From Hyphomicrobium sp. MC1 (GTDB taxonomy: Bacteria; Pseudomonadota; Alphaproteobacteria; Rhizobiales; Hyphomicrobiaceae), in the NCBI RefSeq assembly GCF_000253295.1, contig NC_015717.1, positions 2,728,001 to 2,792,000 of the forward strand: DNA of 64,000 nucleotides, in the 5' to 3' direction. The notes beneath the pieces are model-generated. The model searched no databases. It was not told where the DNA came from and was given only the letters and a program-made list of their open reading frames with translations. Positions 25,293-34,674 of the stretch are shown here, piece by piece (positions within the stretch are counted from its first letter, which is position 1; every line of letters begins with the position of its first letter). Position numbers and translations under genes: made by a program.

Positions 25293-27247
25293 TTGAGCAC
25301 CCCGCCGAAGAGCCCGTTGTACGTCAGCCATGTCAGGATGGCGGCGACACCGATCAGCATCGCGAAGGCGTAGTGATACATGTAGCCGGTCTGCAGTTTG
25401 ACGACCCGGTCGGTGACGCGGACGACGCCTTCCGCCGTACCGTCGATCGCGCCGTCAATGATCGTTCCGTCGCCGCCTTTCCAGAGCAAGCGGCCGAGCG
25501 CGAAGGCCGGCTTCACGAAGATGAAGTTGTAGAGCTCGTCGAAGTACCACTTGTTCAACAGGAACAGGTAGAGCGGCTTGAACATGCGCGCCGACGCCGC
25601 CGGCAACCATGGGGCGCCGATGTAATAAACCCAGGCAACGACGAAGCCGAAGATCATCGCGATAAACGACGAGTAGCTGACCCATTCCGGCACGTCGTGC
25701 ATCTCGTGCAGGATGTGGTTGTGCTCGCCGGTAAAGATCGCAGCGCCCCAGAACTCTTTCTGATCATGACCGATGAAATACGATGTGAAGACGATGCCGG
25801 CGAATGCCGCGCCGATCGACAGCACAGCGAGCGGGATCATCATCACGGGTGGGCTTTCGTGGGCGTGGTCATAGGTATGGTGATCGGCGCGGGTGTCGCC
25901 GTAGAAAGTCATGAAGACGAGCCGCCAAGAATAGAATGACGTGAACACCGCCGCGATGACGAGCGCCCAGAAGGCGTAGTTGTTCGGTGTCGCCGCAGCG
26001 TAGGACGCTTCGATGATAGCGTCTTTGGAATAGAAGCCTGCAAAGCCGGTGAGATGCGGAATGCCGACGCCCGTCAACGCAAAGGTGCCGATCAGCATGG
26101 CGGCAAATGTCCACGGGATCTTCTTGCGAAGACCACCCATCACGCGCATGTCCTGCTCGTGGTGCATGGCGTGGATGACGGAGCCTGCCCCGAGGAACAA
26201 CAACGCCTTGAAGAAGGCGTGCGTGAAGAGATGGAAGATGCCGGCGCCATACGCGCCAATGCCGCACGCCACGAACATGTAGCCGAGCTGCGAACACGTC
26301 GAATAGGCGATGACGCGCTTGATGTCGTTCTGTACGAGGCCGACGGTCGCCGCGAAGAACGCCGTGATCGAACCGATAAGCGTAACGAATGCCAGGGCGT
26401 CGGGCGCGTGCTCGAAGACCGGCGACAGGCGCGCGACCATGAAGACGCCCGCGGTCACCATCGTCGCGGCGTGGATGAGAGCAGACACCGGCGTTGGGCC
26501 TTCCATGGCATCCGGCAGCCATGTGTGCAGCAGGAACTGCGCTGACTTGCCCATCGCGCCCATGAACAGCAGCAGCGAAATCGTCGTCAGGATGTCGACG
26601 TCGTGGCCCGCAAAGTTGAACGTCTTGCCGACCGCCGTCGGCACAGCGCTGAAGAGCGTATCGAAGTTGACCGTATGGAAGACGAAGAACAGGGCAAAGA
26701 TGCCGAGCGAGAACCCGAAGTCGCCGACACGGTTGACGACGAAGGCTTTGATGGCCGCAGCACACGCCGACGGTTTCGTGTACCAGAAGCCAATGAGCAG
26801 ATAAGACGCGAGGCCGACGCCTTCCCAGCCGAAGAACATCTGCACGAGGTTGTTGCTCGTCACCAGCATCAGCATCGCGAAGGTGAAGAGCGACAGATAC
26901 GCGAAGAAGCGAGGGCGCGCGTCATCTTCGTGCATATAGCCGATCGAATAGAGATGCACGAGAGACGAGACGGTCGTCACGACGACGAGCATGACAGCCG
27001 TCAGCGTATCGATCTTCAAAGCCCACGAGATGTCGAGTTCGCCGGATGTGATCCAGCGCATCAGCGTGATCTCGCCCGTCTGATGGCCTAGCGCGATCTG
27101 GAAGAAGACAATCCACGAGAGCACGGCGGCGATCATCAGGAACGAGGTTGTGATGATCTCGCACGGCCGTGGGCCGATAGCGCGACCGAAAAAGCCCGCA
27201 ATGAGCGCGCCTGCGAGCGGCAGGAATACGATGGCGGCGTAGATCAT
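25289..27247 (-). CDS. nuoL: NADH-quinone oxidoreductase subunit L
   Basis: Largest antiporter-like subunit of complex I, with the long lateral helix at the C-terminus. The 652-residue protein contains FFGWEGVGLASYLLIGFWYT, HTWLPDAMEGPTPVSALIHA, KRVIAYSTCSQLGYMFVACG and the His/Lys-bearing THAFFKALLFLGAGSVIHA, all typical of NuoL. The C-terminal region from about residue 510 includes the amphipathic helix and last membrane anchor. It lies seven bases after nuoK. Confidence 0.97.
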   Translation of the reverse strand: MIYAAIVFLPLAGALIAGFFGRAIGPRPCEIITTSFLMIAAVLSWIVFFQIALGHQTGEITLMRWITSGELDISWALKIDTLTAVMLVVVTTVSSLVHLYSIGYMHEDDARPRFFAYLSLFTFAMLMLVTSNNLVQMFFGWEGVGLASYLLIGFWYTKPSACAAAIKAFVVNRVGDFGFSLGIFALFFVFHTVNFDTLFSAVPTAVGKTFNFAGHDVDILTTISLLLFMGAMGKSAQFLLHTWLPDAMEGPTPVSALIHAATMVTAGVFMVARLSPVFEHAPDALAFVTLIGSITAFFAATVGLVQNDIKRVIAYSTCSQLGYMFVACGIGAYGAGIFHLFTHAFFKALLFLGAGSVIHAMHHEQDMRVMGGLRKKIPWTFAAMLIGTFALTGVGIPHLTGFAGFYSKDAIIEASYAAATPNNYAFWALVIAAVFTSFYSWRLVFMTFYGDTRADHHTYDHAHESPPVMMIPLAVLSIGAAFAGIVFTSYFIGHDQKEFWGAAIFTGEHNHILHEMHDVPEWVSYSSFIAMIFGFVVAWVYYIGAPWLPAASARMFKPLYLFLLNKWYFDELYNFIFVKPAFALGRLLWKGGDGTIIDGAIDGTAEGVVRVTDRVVKLQTGYMYHYAFAMLIGVAAILTWLTYNGLFGGVLK

Positions 27248-27253
27248 CCCGCC

Positions 27254-27562
27254 TCACCCCTTCATCATGTTGATGTCTTCGACCGCGATCGAACCGCGGT
27301 TGCGGAAGTAGACGACCATGATCGCAAGACCGATGGCAGATTCAGCGGCGGCGACCGTCAGCACGAAGAGCGCAAAGACCTGGCCGACGAGGTCGCCGTT
27401 GAAGTGAGAAAACGCCACAAGGTTGATGTTGACCGCCAGCAGCATCAACTCAATCGACAGCAAGATCACGATGACGTTCTTGCGGTTGAGGAAGATGCCG
27501 AAGATGCCGAGCGTAAACAGGCATGCGGCAACGACGAGGTAATGTCCAAGACCGATCGTCAT
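27254..27562 (-). CDS. nuoK: NADH-quinone oxidoreductase subunit K
   Basis: Small membrane subunit of complex I, 102 residues with three transmembrane helices. The conserved glutamates in SIELMLLAVN and AAAESAIGLAIMV lie in helices 2 and 3 and take part in proton translocation. The ATG overlaps the nuoJ stop by four bases. Confidence 0.97.
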   Translation of the reverse strand: MTIGLGHYLVVAACLFTLGIFGIFLNRKNVIVILLSIELMLLAVNINLVAFSHFNGDLVGQVFALFVLTVAAAESAIGLAIMVVYFRNRGSIAVEDINMMKG

Positions 27563-28209
27563 TCGGCTGCCTCCGGATGCTTTGCAGCGGGCGGGATGAC
27601 GGAGCCGCCGCTCGGAACCTTGATGACTTCAAGCCCTGTTTTGGGTCCGCGCGCGACCTGGGCGGCGATCGATTGGCGCTTCACGGCAACGCGATGCTTC
27701 AACGTCAGCACGATGGCGCCGATCATTGCCACGAACAGGATCAAGCTCGCGCCCTCGAAGAAGTAGACGTACTTCGTGTAGAGGATCTCGCCGAGCGCTT
27801 GCGTGTTGGTGATGCCGGAATTTGCGGCGGGGACCGGCGAAGCGATGTTTAGAGACGATGCAGCCGTCAAACCGCGATAGCCGACGAGCGCCAGAATTTC
27901 AGCGAGAACGATGCCGCCGACGACCGCACCGACGCCGGCGTTCTTGATGAAGCCGGCTTTCAGTTCTGCAAAGTCGACGTCGAGCATCATCACAACGAAG
28001 AGGAACAGCACCGACACTGCGCCGACGTAGACGATGACGAGCAGCATCGCCAGAAACTCGGCATTCAGGAGAACAAAGAGCCCGGCGGCATTGAAGAAGG
28101 CGAGGATCAGGAACAACACGGCGTGAACCGGGTTCTTTGTCAGGATGACCATCGCGCCCGATGCTACGGCGAGAACCGCGAAGATATAAAAGAAGAGAGC
28201 CGATGCCAT
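27559..28209 (-). CDS. nuoJ: NADH-quinone oxidoreductase subunit J
   Basis: Membrane subunit of complex I. The 216-residue protein starts at the ATG at 28209 (MASALFFYIFAVLAVAS). A longer open frame upstream gives an arginine-rich, non-conserved stretch that lies over the end of nuoI and was discarded. The third helix segment VIVYVGAVSVLFLFVVMMLD is the hallmark of NuoJ, with its pi-bulge Tyr/Gly region. It follows nuoI by ten bases. Confidence 0.96.
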   Translation of the reverse strand: MASALFFYIFAVLAVASGAMVILTKNPVHAVLFLILAFFNAAGLFVLLNAEFLAMLLVIVYVGAVSVLFLFVVMMLDVDFAELKAGFIKNAGVGAVVGGIVLAEILALVGYRGLTAASSLNIASPVPAANSGITNTQALGEILYTKYVYFFEGASLILFVAMIGAIVLTLKHRVAVKRQSIAAQVARGPKTGLEVIKVPSGGSVIPPAAKHPEAAE

Positions 28210-28219
28210 TTCTCTTCCC

Positions 28220-28708
28220 TCACCGATATTTCGCGTCGAGCGCGATGTTCTTGGCGATCTCGCGTTCCCAGCGGTCGCCATTCGAAAGCAGCCTTTCCTT
28301 GTCGTAGAAAAGCTCCTCGCGCGTCTCCGTCGCGAACTCGAAGTTCGGGCCTTCGACGATGGCATCGACAGGGCAGGCTTCCTGGCACAGGCCGCAGTAG
28401 ATGCACTTCGTCATGTCGATGTCGTAGCGCGTCGTGCGGCGCGTGCCGTCGTTGCGCCGGGGACCGGCTTCGATGGTGATCGCCTGAGCCGGGCAGATCG
28501 CCTCGCAGAGTTTGCAGGCAATGCAGCGCTCCTCGCCATTCGGATAGCGTCGAAGCGCGTGCTCGCCGCGAAAGCGGGGCGACAGCGGGCCTTTCTCATA
28601 AGGGTAGTTCAGCGTCTTCTTCGGCGAGAAGAAGTAGCGCATCGTCAGGAAGAACGCCGAGACGAACTCGGTCAGGAAAAGAGACTTTACGCCTTGCGCT
28701 ACGTTCAT
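28220..28708 (-). CDS. nuoI: NADH-quinone oxidoreductase subunit I
   Basis: Peripheral arm subunit carrying clusters N6a and N6b. The 162-residue protein has two 4Fe-4S motifs, CIACKLCEAICPAQAI and CIYCGLCQEACPVDAI. The N-terminal amphipathic region and RFRGEHALRRYPNGEERCIA lead are as in other alphaproteobacterial and mitochondrial (TYKY) forms. The start overlaps the nuoH stop by four bases. Confidence 0.97.
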   Translation of the reverse strand: MNVAQGVKSLFLTEFVSAFFLTMRYFFSPKKTLNYPYEKGPLSPRFRGEHALRRYPNGEERCIACKLCEAICPAQAITIEAGPRRNDGTRRTTRYDIDMTKCIYCGLCQEACPVDAIVEGPNFEFATETREELFYDKERLLSNGDRWEREIAKNIALDAKYR

Positions 28709-29790
28709 GAGAGGAAGCCTCCGAATTGCAGCACGGCGGCCGTGAGGATGACCATGACAAGCGACAGCGGCAGGAACACCTTCCAGCCGAGGCGCATCAA
28801 CTGGTCATAGCGATACCGCGGCACCATTGCCTTCACCATGGCGAACATGAAGAAGACCAGCACGACTTTGATCAGAAACCAGAGGATACCGGGCACGGCA
28901 TTAAGCGGCCAGATATCGAGCGGTGGCAGCCAACCACCGAGGAACAGGATCGTCGTCAGCGCGCACATGGTGGTGATCGCGACGTACTCGCCGAGCATAT
29001 AGAGAAGATAGGGCGTCGAGGAATATTCGACCATGAAGCCCGCGACGAGTTCCGATTCCGCTTCGACGAGGTCGAACGGCGGGCGGTTCGTTTCAGCCAG
29101 CGCCGAGATGAAGAAGACCACGAACATCGGGAACAGCGGCAACCAGTGCCAGTCGAGGAACGAATTGGTCAGGCCAAGGCGCGTGCCGATACCGGCCTTC
29201 TGCGCATTGACGATATCGGTGACGTTGAGCGAGCCGACACAAAGGATCACGCAGACGATCACGAAGCCGATCGAAACTTCATACGAGACCATCTGCGCTG
29301 CCGAGCGCAAGCTGCCCATGAAGGGATACTTCGAGTTCGACGCCCAGCCGCCCATGATGATGCCGTAGACACCGAGCGACGAGATGGCCGTGAGGTAGAG
29401 AATTCCGACGTTCATGTCGGAAATCACCCACCTGCCGGAGGCAAGTCCGAAAAAGCTGCCCTCGTTCACGGGGATGACGGCCCAAGACGCGAGTGCGAAC
29501 ACGGCTGTCGCCAGCGGCGCGAGCAGGAATACGCCCTTGTCGGACCCGGCCGGAATAATCGGTTCTTTCAGGACGAACTTCAAAAGGTCGGCGAACGACT
29601 GCAACAAGCCGAAGGGGCCGACGACGTTCGGCCCGCGCCGCATCTGCACGGCGGCCCAGACCTTGCGATCCATGAGCAACAGGAATGCGATGATGATCAG
29701 CAGGACCACGAGCATGAGAAGCGAGAAGCCGATCAGCGCCAGAATGTTCCAGCCGTAGTCCGTCATGAAGGTCTGCAGCGATTCGAGCAT
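28705..29790 (-). CDS. nuoH: NADH-quinone oxidoreductase subunit H
   Basis: Membrane subunit that forms the quinone-binding chamber with NuoB and NuoD. The 361-residue protein has eight or so transmembrane helices and the family signatures MRRGPNVVGPFGLLQSFADL near residues 51-70 and AETNRPPFDLVEAESELVAG around residue 220. The ATG at 29790 is six bases after the nuoG stop. Confidence 0.97.
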   Translation of the reverse strand: MLESLQTFMTDYGWNILALIGFSLLMLVVLLIIIAFLLLMDRKVWAAVQMRRGPNVVGPFGLLQSFADLLKFVLKEPIIPAGSDKGVFLLAPLATAVFALASWAVIPVNEGSFFGLASGRWVISDMNVGILYLTAISSLGVYGIIMGGWASNSKYPFMGSLRSAAQMVSYEVSIGFVIVCVILCVGSLNVTDIVNAQKAGIGTRLGLTNSFLDWHWLPLFPMFVVFFISALAETNRPPFDLVEAESELVAGFMVEYSSTPYLLYMLGEYVAITTMCALTTILFLGGWLPPLDIWPLNAVPGILWFLIKVVLVFFMFAMVKAMVPRYRYDQLMRLGWKVFLPLSLVMVILTAAVLQFGGFLS

Positions 29791-29796
29791 CCGTCC

Positions 29797-31893
29797 CTAC
29801 TCCGCTGCCTTGAGTTGCTGCGTCTTCGAAGCTTTAAGCGCGCTCATTCCTGCCATCACGGCCGAGGCACGTGCGATCGGATTCGTGAGATAGAAATCAG
29901 CTATCGCTGGAGCGAACGGCTCGGAAGATGCTTGGCCGGTCAGCTTGGCGAGCGTCTCTAAACCTGAGACGGCGCGCGTCTCGACCATATCAAGTGCCGC
30001 GAGTTGCGGGCTCGCGCGATACATGGCGGCGCGCAGCTCCTTGATGTTGTCATAGGGAAGCGTGGCGCCGGCGCGCTGCGACAGGGCGCGGAGGATTGTC
30101 CAATCCTCCTTGGCGTTGCCCGGCGGGAAGACAGCTTTTGCCGTCTGCTGCACGCGGCCTTCGGTGTTGACGTAGGTCGCGTTCTTTTCCGTGTACGCCG
30201 CGCCCGGCAGAATGACGTCAGCGCGCTCTGCGCCTTTGTCCCCGTGTGTGCCCTGATAGACGACAAAGGCTTTCGGGCTGAGCTTGGAAAGATCGCACTC
30301 GTCGGCGCCGAGAAGATAGAGAAACTCGGTCTCCGATCCGAGAATGCCTGCGGTGTCCTTGCCGCCCTTGGCGGGCACGAAGCCCAAGTCGAGGCCGGCG
30401 ACACGCGCCGCGGCGGTGTGCAGGACATTGAAGCCGTTCCAGCTCGCTTCTTTTCCGGCCGAAGCGGCAAGGAGAATGCGTGCTGCAAGCGACAGCACTG
30501 CAAGCCCCTCGGGCCGCGCGAATGCGCCTTCGCCAACGATGACCATCGGCTTGGTGGCGGCTTTCAAAACATCGGCGAACGGATGCTTGCCGCTGGCGAT
30601 ATCCGCCAAGGTATCCGGACCGGCGCCAAGATAGTCGTAGCCGTAGGCTAGATCGACCTTCGGGCCAACGACGCCAATTTTTGTCGGCGCGGACCGCCAG
30701 CGCTTGCGAATGCGGGCATTGAGCACCGTCGCTTCGATGCGCGGATTGGCGCCGATCAGCAGAATGGCATCGGCCTGCTCGATGCCTTCGATCGAAGAAT
30801 TGAAGAGATAGCTGGCGCGGCCGAGCTTGGGATCGAGCTTGTCACCCGACTGGCGGCAATCGAGCGATTTTGCGCCGAAGCGGGCGAGAAGATCTTTGAG
30901 TGCGAACATTTCTTCGGCACCGGAAAGATCGCCAGCAATGGCGCCGATCTTGTCGGCAGGAGCGGCTTTCAATTTCTCTGCGACCAAGCTCAGCGCTTCA
31001 TCCCAGCTCGCCGGCATGAAGCGACCGTTCTTCTTGATGTACGGCTGATCGAGACGCTGCGTTTTCAGGCCGTCCGAGACGTGCCGCGTCTTGTCGGAAA
31101 TCCATTCCTCGTTCACGGCGTCGTTGTTGCGCGGAAGGATGCGCATGACCGCAGCACCGCGCACGTCCGCCGCGATGGCGGAGCCGACGGCATCCATGAC
31201 GTCGATTGTCTCGACGGCTTCCATTTCCCAGGGCCGCGCGGCAAACGCCCACGGACGGTGGGTCAGCGCGCCGACAGGACAGAGATCGACGGCGTTCGCG
31301 CTCATCTCCGACATGATGCCGTGTTCGAGATAGGTCGTGATCTCGGCATCCTCGCCACGGCCGATGAGGCCAAGCTCTTCGACGCCCGCGACTTCCGTCA
31401 TGTAGCGGACGCAGCGCGTGCAGTGGATGCAGCGCGTCATCATCGTCTTGATCAGCGGACCGATATGCTTTTCTTCGACTGCGCGCTTGTTTTCGTGGTA
31501 GCGCGAGCCACCCATGCCAAAGGCCATCGCCTGATCTTGCAGATCGCATTCGCCACCCTGGTCGCAGATGGGGCAATCAAGCGGATGGTTGATGAGAAGA
31601 AATTCCATCACCCCTTCCCGCGCTTTCTTGACCATTGGGGACGAAGTGTTGACGACTTTCGGCGAGCCGTCCTTGTTCGGCGGCAGATCGTTGACGAGCA
31701 TCGCGCATGAAGCGACGGGCTTGGGAGAGCCTTGCACTTCGACGAGACACATGCGGCAGTTACCGGCAATCGACAAGCGTTCGTGATAGCAAAAGCGCGG
31801 AATGACAGAACCCGCCATTTCGCAGGCGTGCATCAAGGTCGTGCCGTCCTCGACCTCGATCGGTGTGCCGTCGACAATCAGTTGCTTTGGCAT
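29797..31893 (-). CDS. nuoG: NADH-quinone oxidoreductase subunit G
   Basis: Large iron-sulfur subunit of the NADH-oxidising module. The 698-residue protein begins with a 2Fe-2S ferredoxin domain (CEMAGSVIPRFCYHE, then GNCRMC), followed by the His-Cys3 cluster (HPLDCPICDQGGECDLQD) and the 4Fe-4S motif CIHCTRCVRYMTEVAG. The molybdopterin-oxidoreductase-like body follows, without cofactor function. It lacks the extra N7 cluster Cys motif seen in E. coli NuoG, as is usual in alphaproteobacteria. It follows nuoF by 17 bases. Confidence 0.97.
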   Translation of the reverse strand: MPKQLIVDGTPIEVEDGTTLMHACEMAGSVIPRFCYHERLSIAGNCRMCLVEVQGSPKPVASCAMLVNDLPPNKDGSPKVVNTSSPMVKKAREGVMEFLLINHPLDCPICDQGGECDLQDQAMAFGMGGSRYHENKRAVEEKHIGPLIKTMMTRCIHCTRCVRYMTEVAGVEELGLIGRGEDAEITTYLEHGIMSEMSANAVDLCPVGALTHRPWAFAARPWEMEAVETIDVMDAVGSAIAADVRGAAVMRILPRNNDAVNEEWISDKTRHVSDGLKTQRLDQPYIKKNGRFMPASWDEALSLVAEKLKAAPADKIGAIAGDLSGAEEMFALKDLLARFGAKSLDCRQSGDKLDPKLGRASYLFNSSIEGIEQADAILLIGANPRIEATVLNARIRKRWRSAPTKIGVVGPKVDLAYGYDYLGAGPDTLADIASGKHPFADVLKAATKPMVIVGEGAFARPEGLAVLSLAARILLAASAGKEASWNGFNVLHTAAARVAGLDLGFVPAKGGKDTAGILGSETEFLYLLGADECDLSKLSPKAFVVYQGTHGDKGAERADVILPGAAYTEKNATYVNTEGRVQQTAKAVFPPGNAKEDWTILRALSQRAGATLPYDNIKELRAAMYRASPQLAALDMVETRAVSGLETLAKLTGQASSEPFAPAIADFYLTNPIARASAVMAGMSALKASKTQQLKAAE

Positions 31894-31910
31894 CTTGCTT
31901 TATCCGCCGC

Positions 31911-33197
31911 TTATTCCGCCGCCACACGGGCATGTTTGGCTTTATAGTCATCGATCCGCTGCTCGATCACGGGGCGGAAATTGTTGATGAGACCCTGGAT
32001 AGGCCATGCCGCCGCGTCTCCCAGTGCGCAAATCGTATGCCCTTCGATCTGCTTGGAGACTTCAAACAGCAAATCGATTTCGCGCTTTTCTGCTTCGCCA
32101 CGCTCCATGCGTTCCATGACGCGCCACATCCAGCCGGTGCCTTCGCGGCACGGCGTGCACTGGCCGCAGCTCTCATGCTTATAGAAGTAGGCGATGCGCC
32201 GGATGGCGGCGATGATGTCGGTCGACTTGTCCATTACGATCACGGCGGCGGTGCCGAGACCGGAGCCGAGCTTGCCGAGCGCGTCGAAGTCCATTGTCAC
32301 GGCTTCGGCTTGCTCGGCAGTGATACAGCGTACCGACGAGCCGCCAGGAATAACTGCCAGCAGATTATCCCAGCCGCCGCGAATGCCGCCGCAGTGACGG
32401 TCGATGAGTTCCTTCAACGGAATGCCCATCTCCTCCTCGACGACGCACGGGCGTTCGACGTGGCCGGAGATCTGGAAGAGCTTGGTCCCGGTATTATTCG
32501 GCTTGCCGAGAGCCGCAAACCACGCCGATCCGCGGCGCAGGATTTCGCCGGTCACCGCGATGCTTTCGACGTTGTTGATCGTCGTCGGTGCGCCGTAGAG
32601 GCCGACGTTCGCCGGGAACGGCGGCTTCAGGCGCGGCTGGCCCTTCTTGCCTTCGAGGCTTTCCAGCATCGCCGTTTCTTCGCCGCAGATATAAGCGCCG
32701 GCGCCGTGATGGACGTAGAGATCGAAATCCCAGCCGTGAATGTTGTTCTTGCCGATGAACTTCGCCGCATAGGCTTCATCGATGGCGCGCTGGAGCGCCT
32801 CGCGCTCGCGGATGTATTCGCCGCGCACGTAGACGTAGCAAGCATGCGCGCGCATCGCGAAGGATGCGAGAAGAGCACCTTCGACAAGCAGATGCGCGTC
32901 ATGGCGGAGGATCTCGCGGTCTTTGCAAGAGCCGGGCTCCGACTCGTCGGCGTTGATGACGAGATAGCTCGGGCGCGCATCCGCCTTCGGCATGAACGAC
33001 CACTTGAGGCCGGTCGGGAAGCCTGCGCCGCCGCGTCCGCGCAGACCCGACTTCTTCACCTCGTCGATGATGTAGTCATGGCCTTTGTCGATGAAGAACT
33101 TGGTGCCATCCCACACGCCACGGCTCTGCGCGCCTTTAAGGCTCACATCGTGGAAGCCGTAGATGTTGCGGAAAATCCGGTCGCGATCATGCAGCAT
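31911..33197 (-). CDS. nuoF: NADH-quinone oxidoreductase subunit F
   Basis: NADH-binding flavoprotein of complex I. The 428-residue protein has the FMN/NADH glycine-rich loop LRGRGGAGFPTGLKWSFMP, INADESEPGSCKDREI, YICGEETAMLESLEGKKGQP and the 4Fe-4S (N3) motif ESCGQCTPCREGTGW. I place the start at 33197 (MLHDRDRIFRNIYG). An upstream alternative start overlaps the end of nuoE and adds a basic non-conserved tail. Five bases separate it from nuoE. Confidence 0.97.
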   Translation of the reverse strand: MLHDRDRIFRNIYGFHDVSLKGAQSRGVWDGTKFFIDKGHDYIIDEVKKSGLRGRGGAGFPTGLKWSFMPKADARPSYLVINADESEPGSCKDREILRHDAHLLVEGALLASFAMRAHACYVYVRGEYIREREALQRAIDEAYAAKFIGKNNIHGWDFDLYVHHGAGAYICGEETAMLESLEGKKGQPRLKPPFPANVGLYGAPTTINNVESIAVTGEILRRGSAWFAALGKPNNTGTKLFQISGHVERPCVVEEEMGIPLKELIDRHCGGIRGGWDNLLAVIPGGSSVRCITAEQAEAVTMDFDALGKLGSGLGTAAVIVMDKSTDIIAAIRRIAYFYKHESCGQCTPCREGTGWMWRVMERMERGEAEKREIDLLFEVSKQIEGHTICALGDAAAWPIQGLINNFRPVIEQRIDDYKAKHARVAAE

Positions 33198-33202
33198 GCG
33201 CG

Positions 33203-34444
33203 CTACCCCTTCGGCTTTTCGCCGGCTTTGCTTTCGGGACGCCACCCGGAAGCAAGCTTCTGAGCCTGCTCAATCCACTTGTCACGGGTAACGCGGCCCT
33301 TGAACCCGTCAAGTTGACTTTCGAACCAAGCGACGTTCTCGGGCGTCCACTTGGCAATCTGGTCGAAGTGCCAAATTCCCATGGCGTGCAGCTTATCCGC
33401 CATTATATCGGCGACGCCCCAGATCAAGGACAAATCGTCGGGCGCGCTACCTTCGCGCGGCTCCTTGAGAAGCTCGGGCTGGACGCCAGTGGTTGCCGTA
33501 GCGGCCTGCGCAGCAGCAGCCGCGATCGCCCGGTCGCGGATCATGTCGGACTTAATCTTATCGAGCTCGCCGGCGCTCAATGCCTTGCCGCCGCCGCGCG
33601 CTTCAAGCTCCTTGACGAGACCGGCGTTCGCCATTGCGGTCAGGGCCGCGGGATGCAGCTGCGCGGTGCCCGATGGCGTGTTGGCGGGCGATGCCGGAGA
33701 CGTTCCGGTCGCAACCTGTTCCTTGTGTGCCGGTGACGCCAGAGCTGATGGCGGCGTCGTTTCTTTCGGCTGGTCTTCGGCGCCGTCTGAGGTTTCCTCG
33801 AAACGCTTCTTCCAGGCGCCGATGGTCGAGCCGTCGTAGAGCGTCGCGTCGGTCAGCGAGGTCGGTCCCGACGAGGGGCAGGATGCGGTACGTCCGGTCT
33901 GAGAGCCGGGCTTCGGCTTATGATCGGCGAGGAAGGCATCCAGGAGCTTGTCCAGCTGCTCAGCCGTCAGATCCTCGTAGGTATCCTTGTGGACCTGGAC
34001 GACAGGGGCGTTGGCGCACACGCCGATGCATTCGACCTCTTCCCACGACAGCGTTCCGTCGGCGTTCGTTTCGTGGGCGTGCTCGTTGATACGCTTCTTA
34101 CAAACGGAGACGAGATCACCGGAGCCTCGCAGCATGCAGGGCGTGGTGCCGCAGACCTGGATGTGCGCCTTGCTGCCAACGGGCGACAGCTGGAACATCG
34201 TGTAGAAGGTCGCGATTTCCATACCGCGTATGTGGGCCATGCCCAGCATATCGCAAACGAGCCTGATTGCAGGTTCAGGGAGCCAACCGCCCGCCTGTTC
34301 CTGCGCCCGCCACATCAGCGGAATGATCGCGGAAGCCTGCTTGCCTTCGGGATACTTCGCGATTGTCTCGCGCGCCCATGCAAGATTCTCAGCCGTGAAA
34401 GCGAACTGGGCAGGTTGCTCAGGATTCAGTCGGCGAACGGCCAT
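33203..34444 (-). CDS. nuoE: NADH-quinone oxidoreductase subunit E with long C-terminal extension
   Basis: Thioredoxin-like 2Fe-2S subunit (N1a) of complex I. The first 175 or so residues are normal NuoE with the cluster ligands in QVCGTTPCMLRG and VECIGVCANAPVVQV. The protein then continues to 413 residues, about twice the common length. It has a Pro/Ala/Ser/Thr-rich linker (about 180-330) and a compact C-terminal domain from about residue 336 (DDLSLIWGVADIMADKLHAM, then GIWHFDQIAKWTPENV). That domain matches the end of ribosomal protein S2 in this window. Extended NuoE occurs in Rhizobiales; I do not know the function of the tail. A gap of 230 bases with a palindrome separates it from the upstream gene. 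Confidence 0.95.
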   Translation of the reverse strand: MAVRRLNPEQPAQFAFTAENLAWARETIAKYPEGKQASAIIPLMWRAQEQAGGWLPEPAIRLVCDMLGMAHIRGMEIATFYTMFQLSPVGSKAHIQVCGTTPCMLRGSGDLVSVCKKRINEHAHETNADGTLSWEEVECIGVCANAPVVQVHKDTYEDLTAEQLDKLLDAFLADHKPKPGSQTGRTASCPSSGPTSLTDATLYDGSTIGAWKKRFEETSDGAEDQPKETTPPSALASPAHKEQVATGTSPASPANTPSGTAQLHPAALTAMANAGLVKELEARGGGKALSAGELDKIKSDMIRDRAIAAAAAQAATATTGVQPELLKEPREGSAPDDLSLIWGVADIMADKLHAMGIWHFDQIAKWTPENVAWFESQLDGFKGRVTRDKWIEQAQKLASGWRPESKAGEKPKG

Positions 34445-34613
34445 TCACGGCTCCCTCGAACGTCAATCCTAATGTCGCTGGAGCATAATGAGCGTACGTC
34501 GCGGGACGATTTGCCCGTTATGCTTCACGTCTAGTCACTCAGCGACATTAACTCTCACTTCGTTACGCGGTCCAGTACGAGGATCGCGGACTCAAAGCAA
34601 GCATTTGTCTATC

Positions 34614-34627
34614 TGTCACATGTGACA
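34614..34627. promoter_or_regulatory. 14-base perfect palindrome upstream of nuoE (possible operator)
   Basis: The sequence TGTCACATGTGACA is its own reverse complement. It lies in the 230-base gap between a small membrane-protein gene and nuoE, about 170 bases before the nuoE start, where a second nuo promoter could sit. The shape is that of a dimeric regulator site, but I cannot name the regulator. Confidence 0.4.
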
Positions 34628-34674
34628 AGTGATGATCGTCATCAGTGTTCAGGTGCGACGATACGCGCGCAAGA

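Noticed and set aside
27559..28365. A longer nuoJ start at 28365
   Set aside because: The added 52 residues are Arg/Ser-rich, overlap nuoI, and are not like any NuoJ N-terminus.
28726..29961. A 411-codon plus-strand frame opposite nuoH and the end of nuoG
   Set aside because: Same reverse-complement signature; no ribosome binding site or family match.
31863..33263. A 466-codon plus-strand frame opposite nuoF
   Set aside because: Antisense shadow of nuoF, whose FMN and 4Fe-4S motifs are complete.
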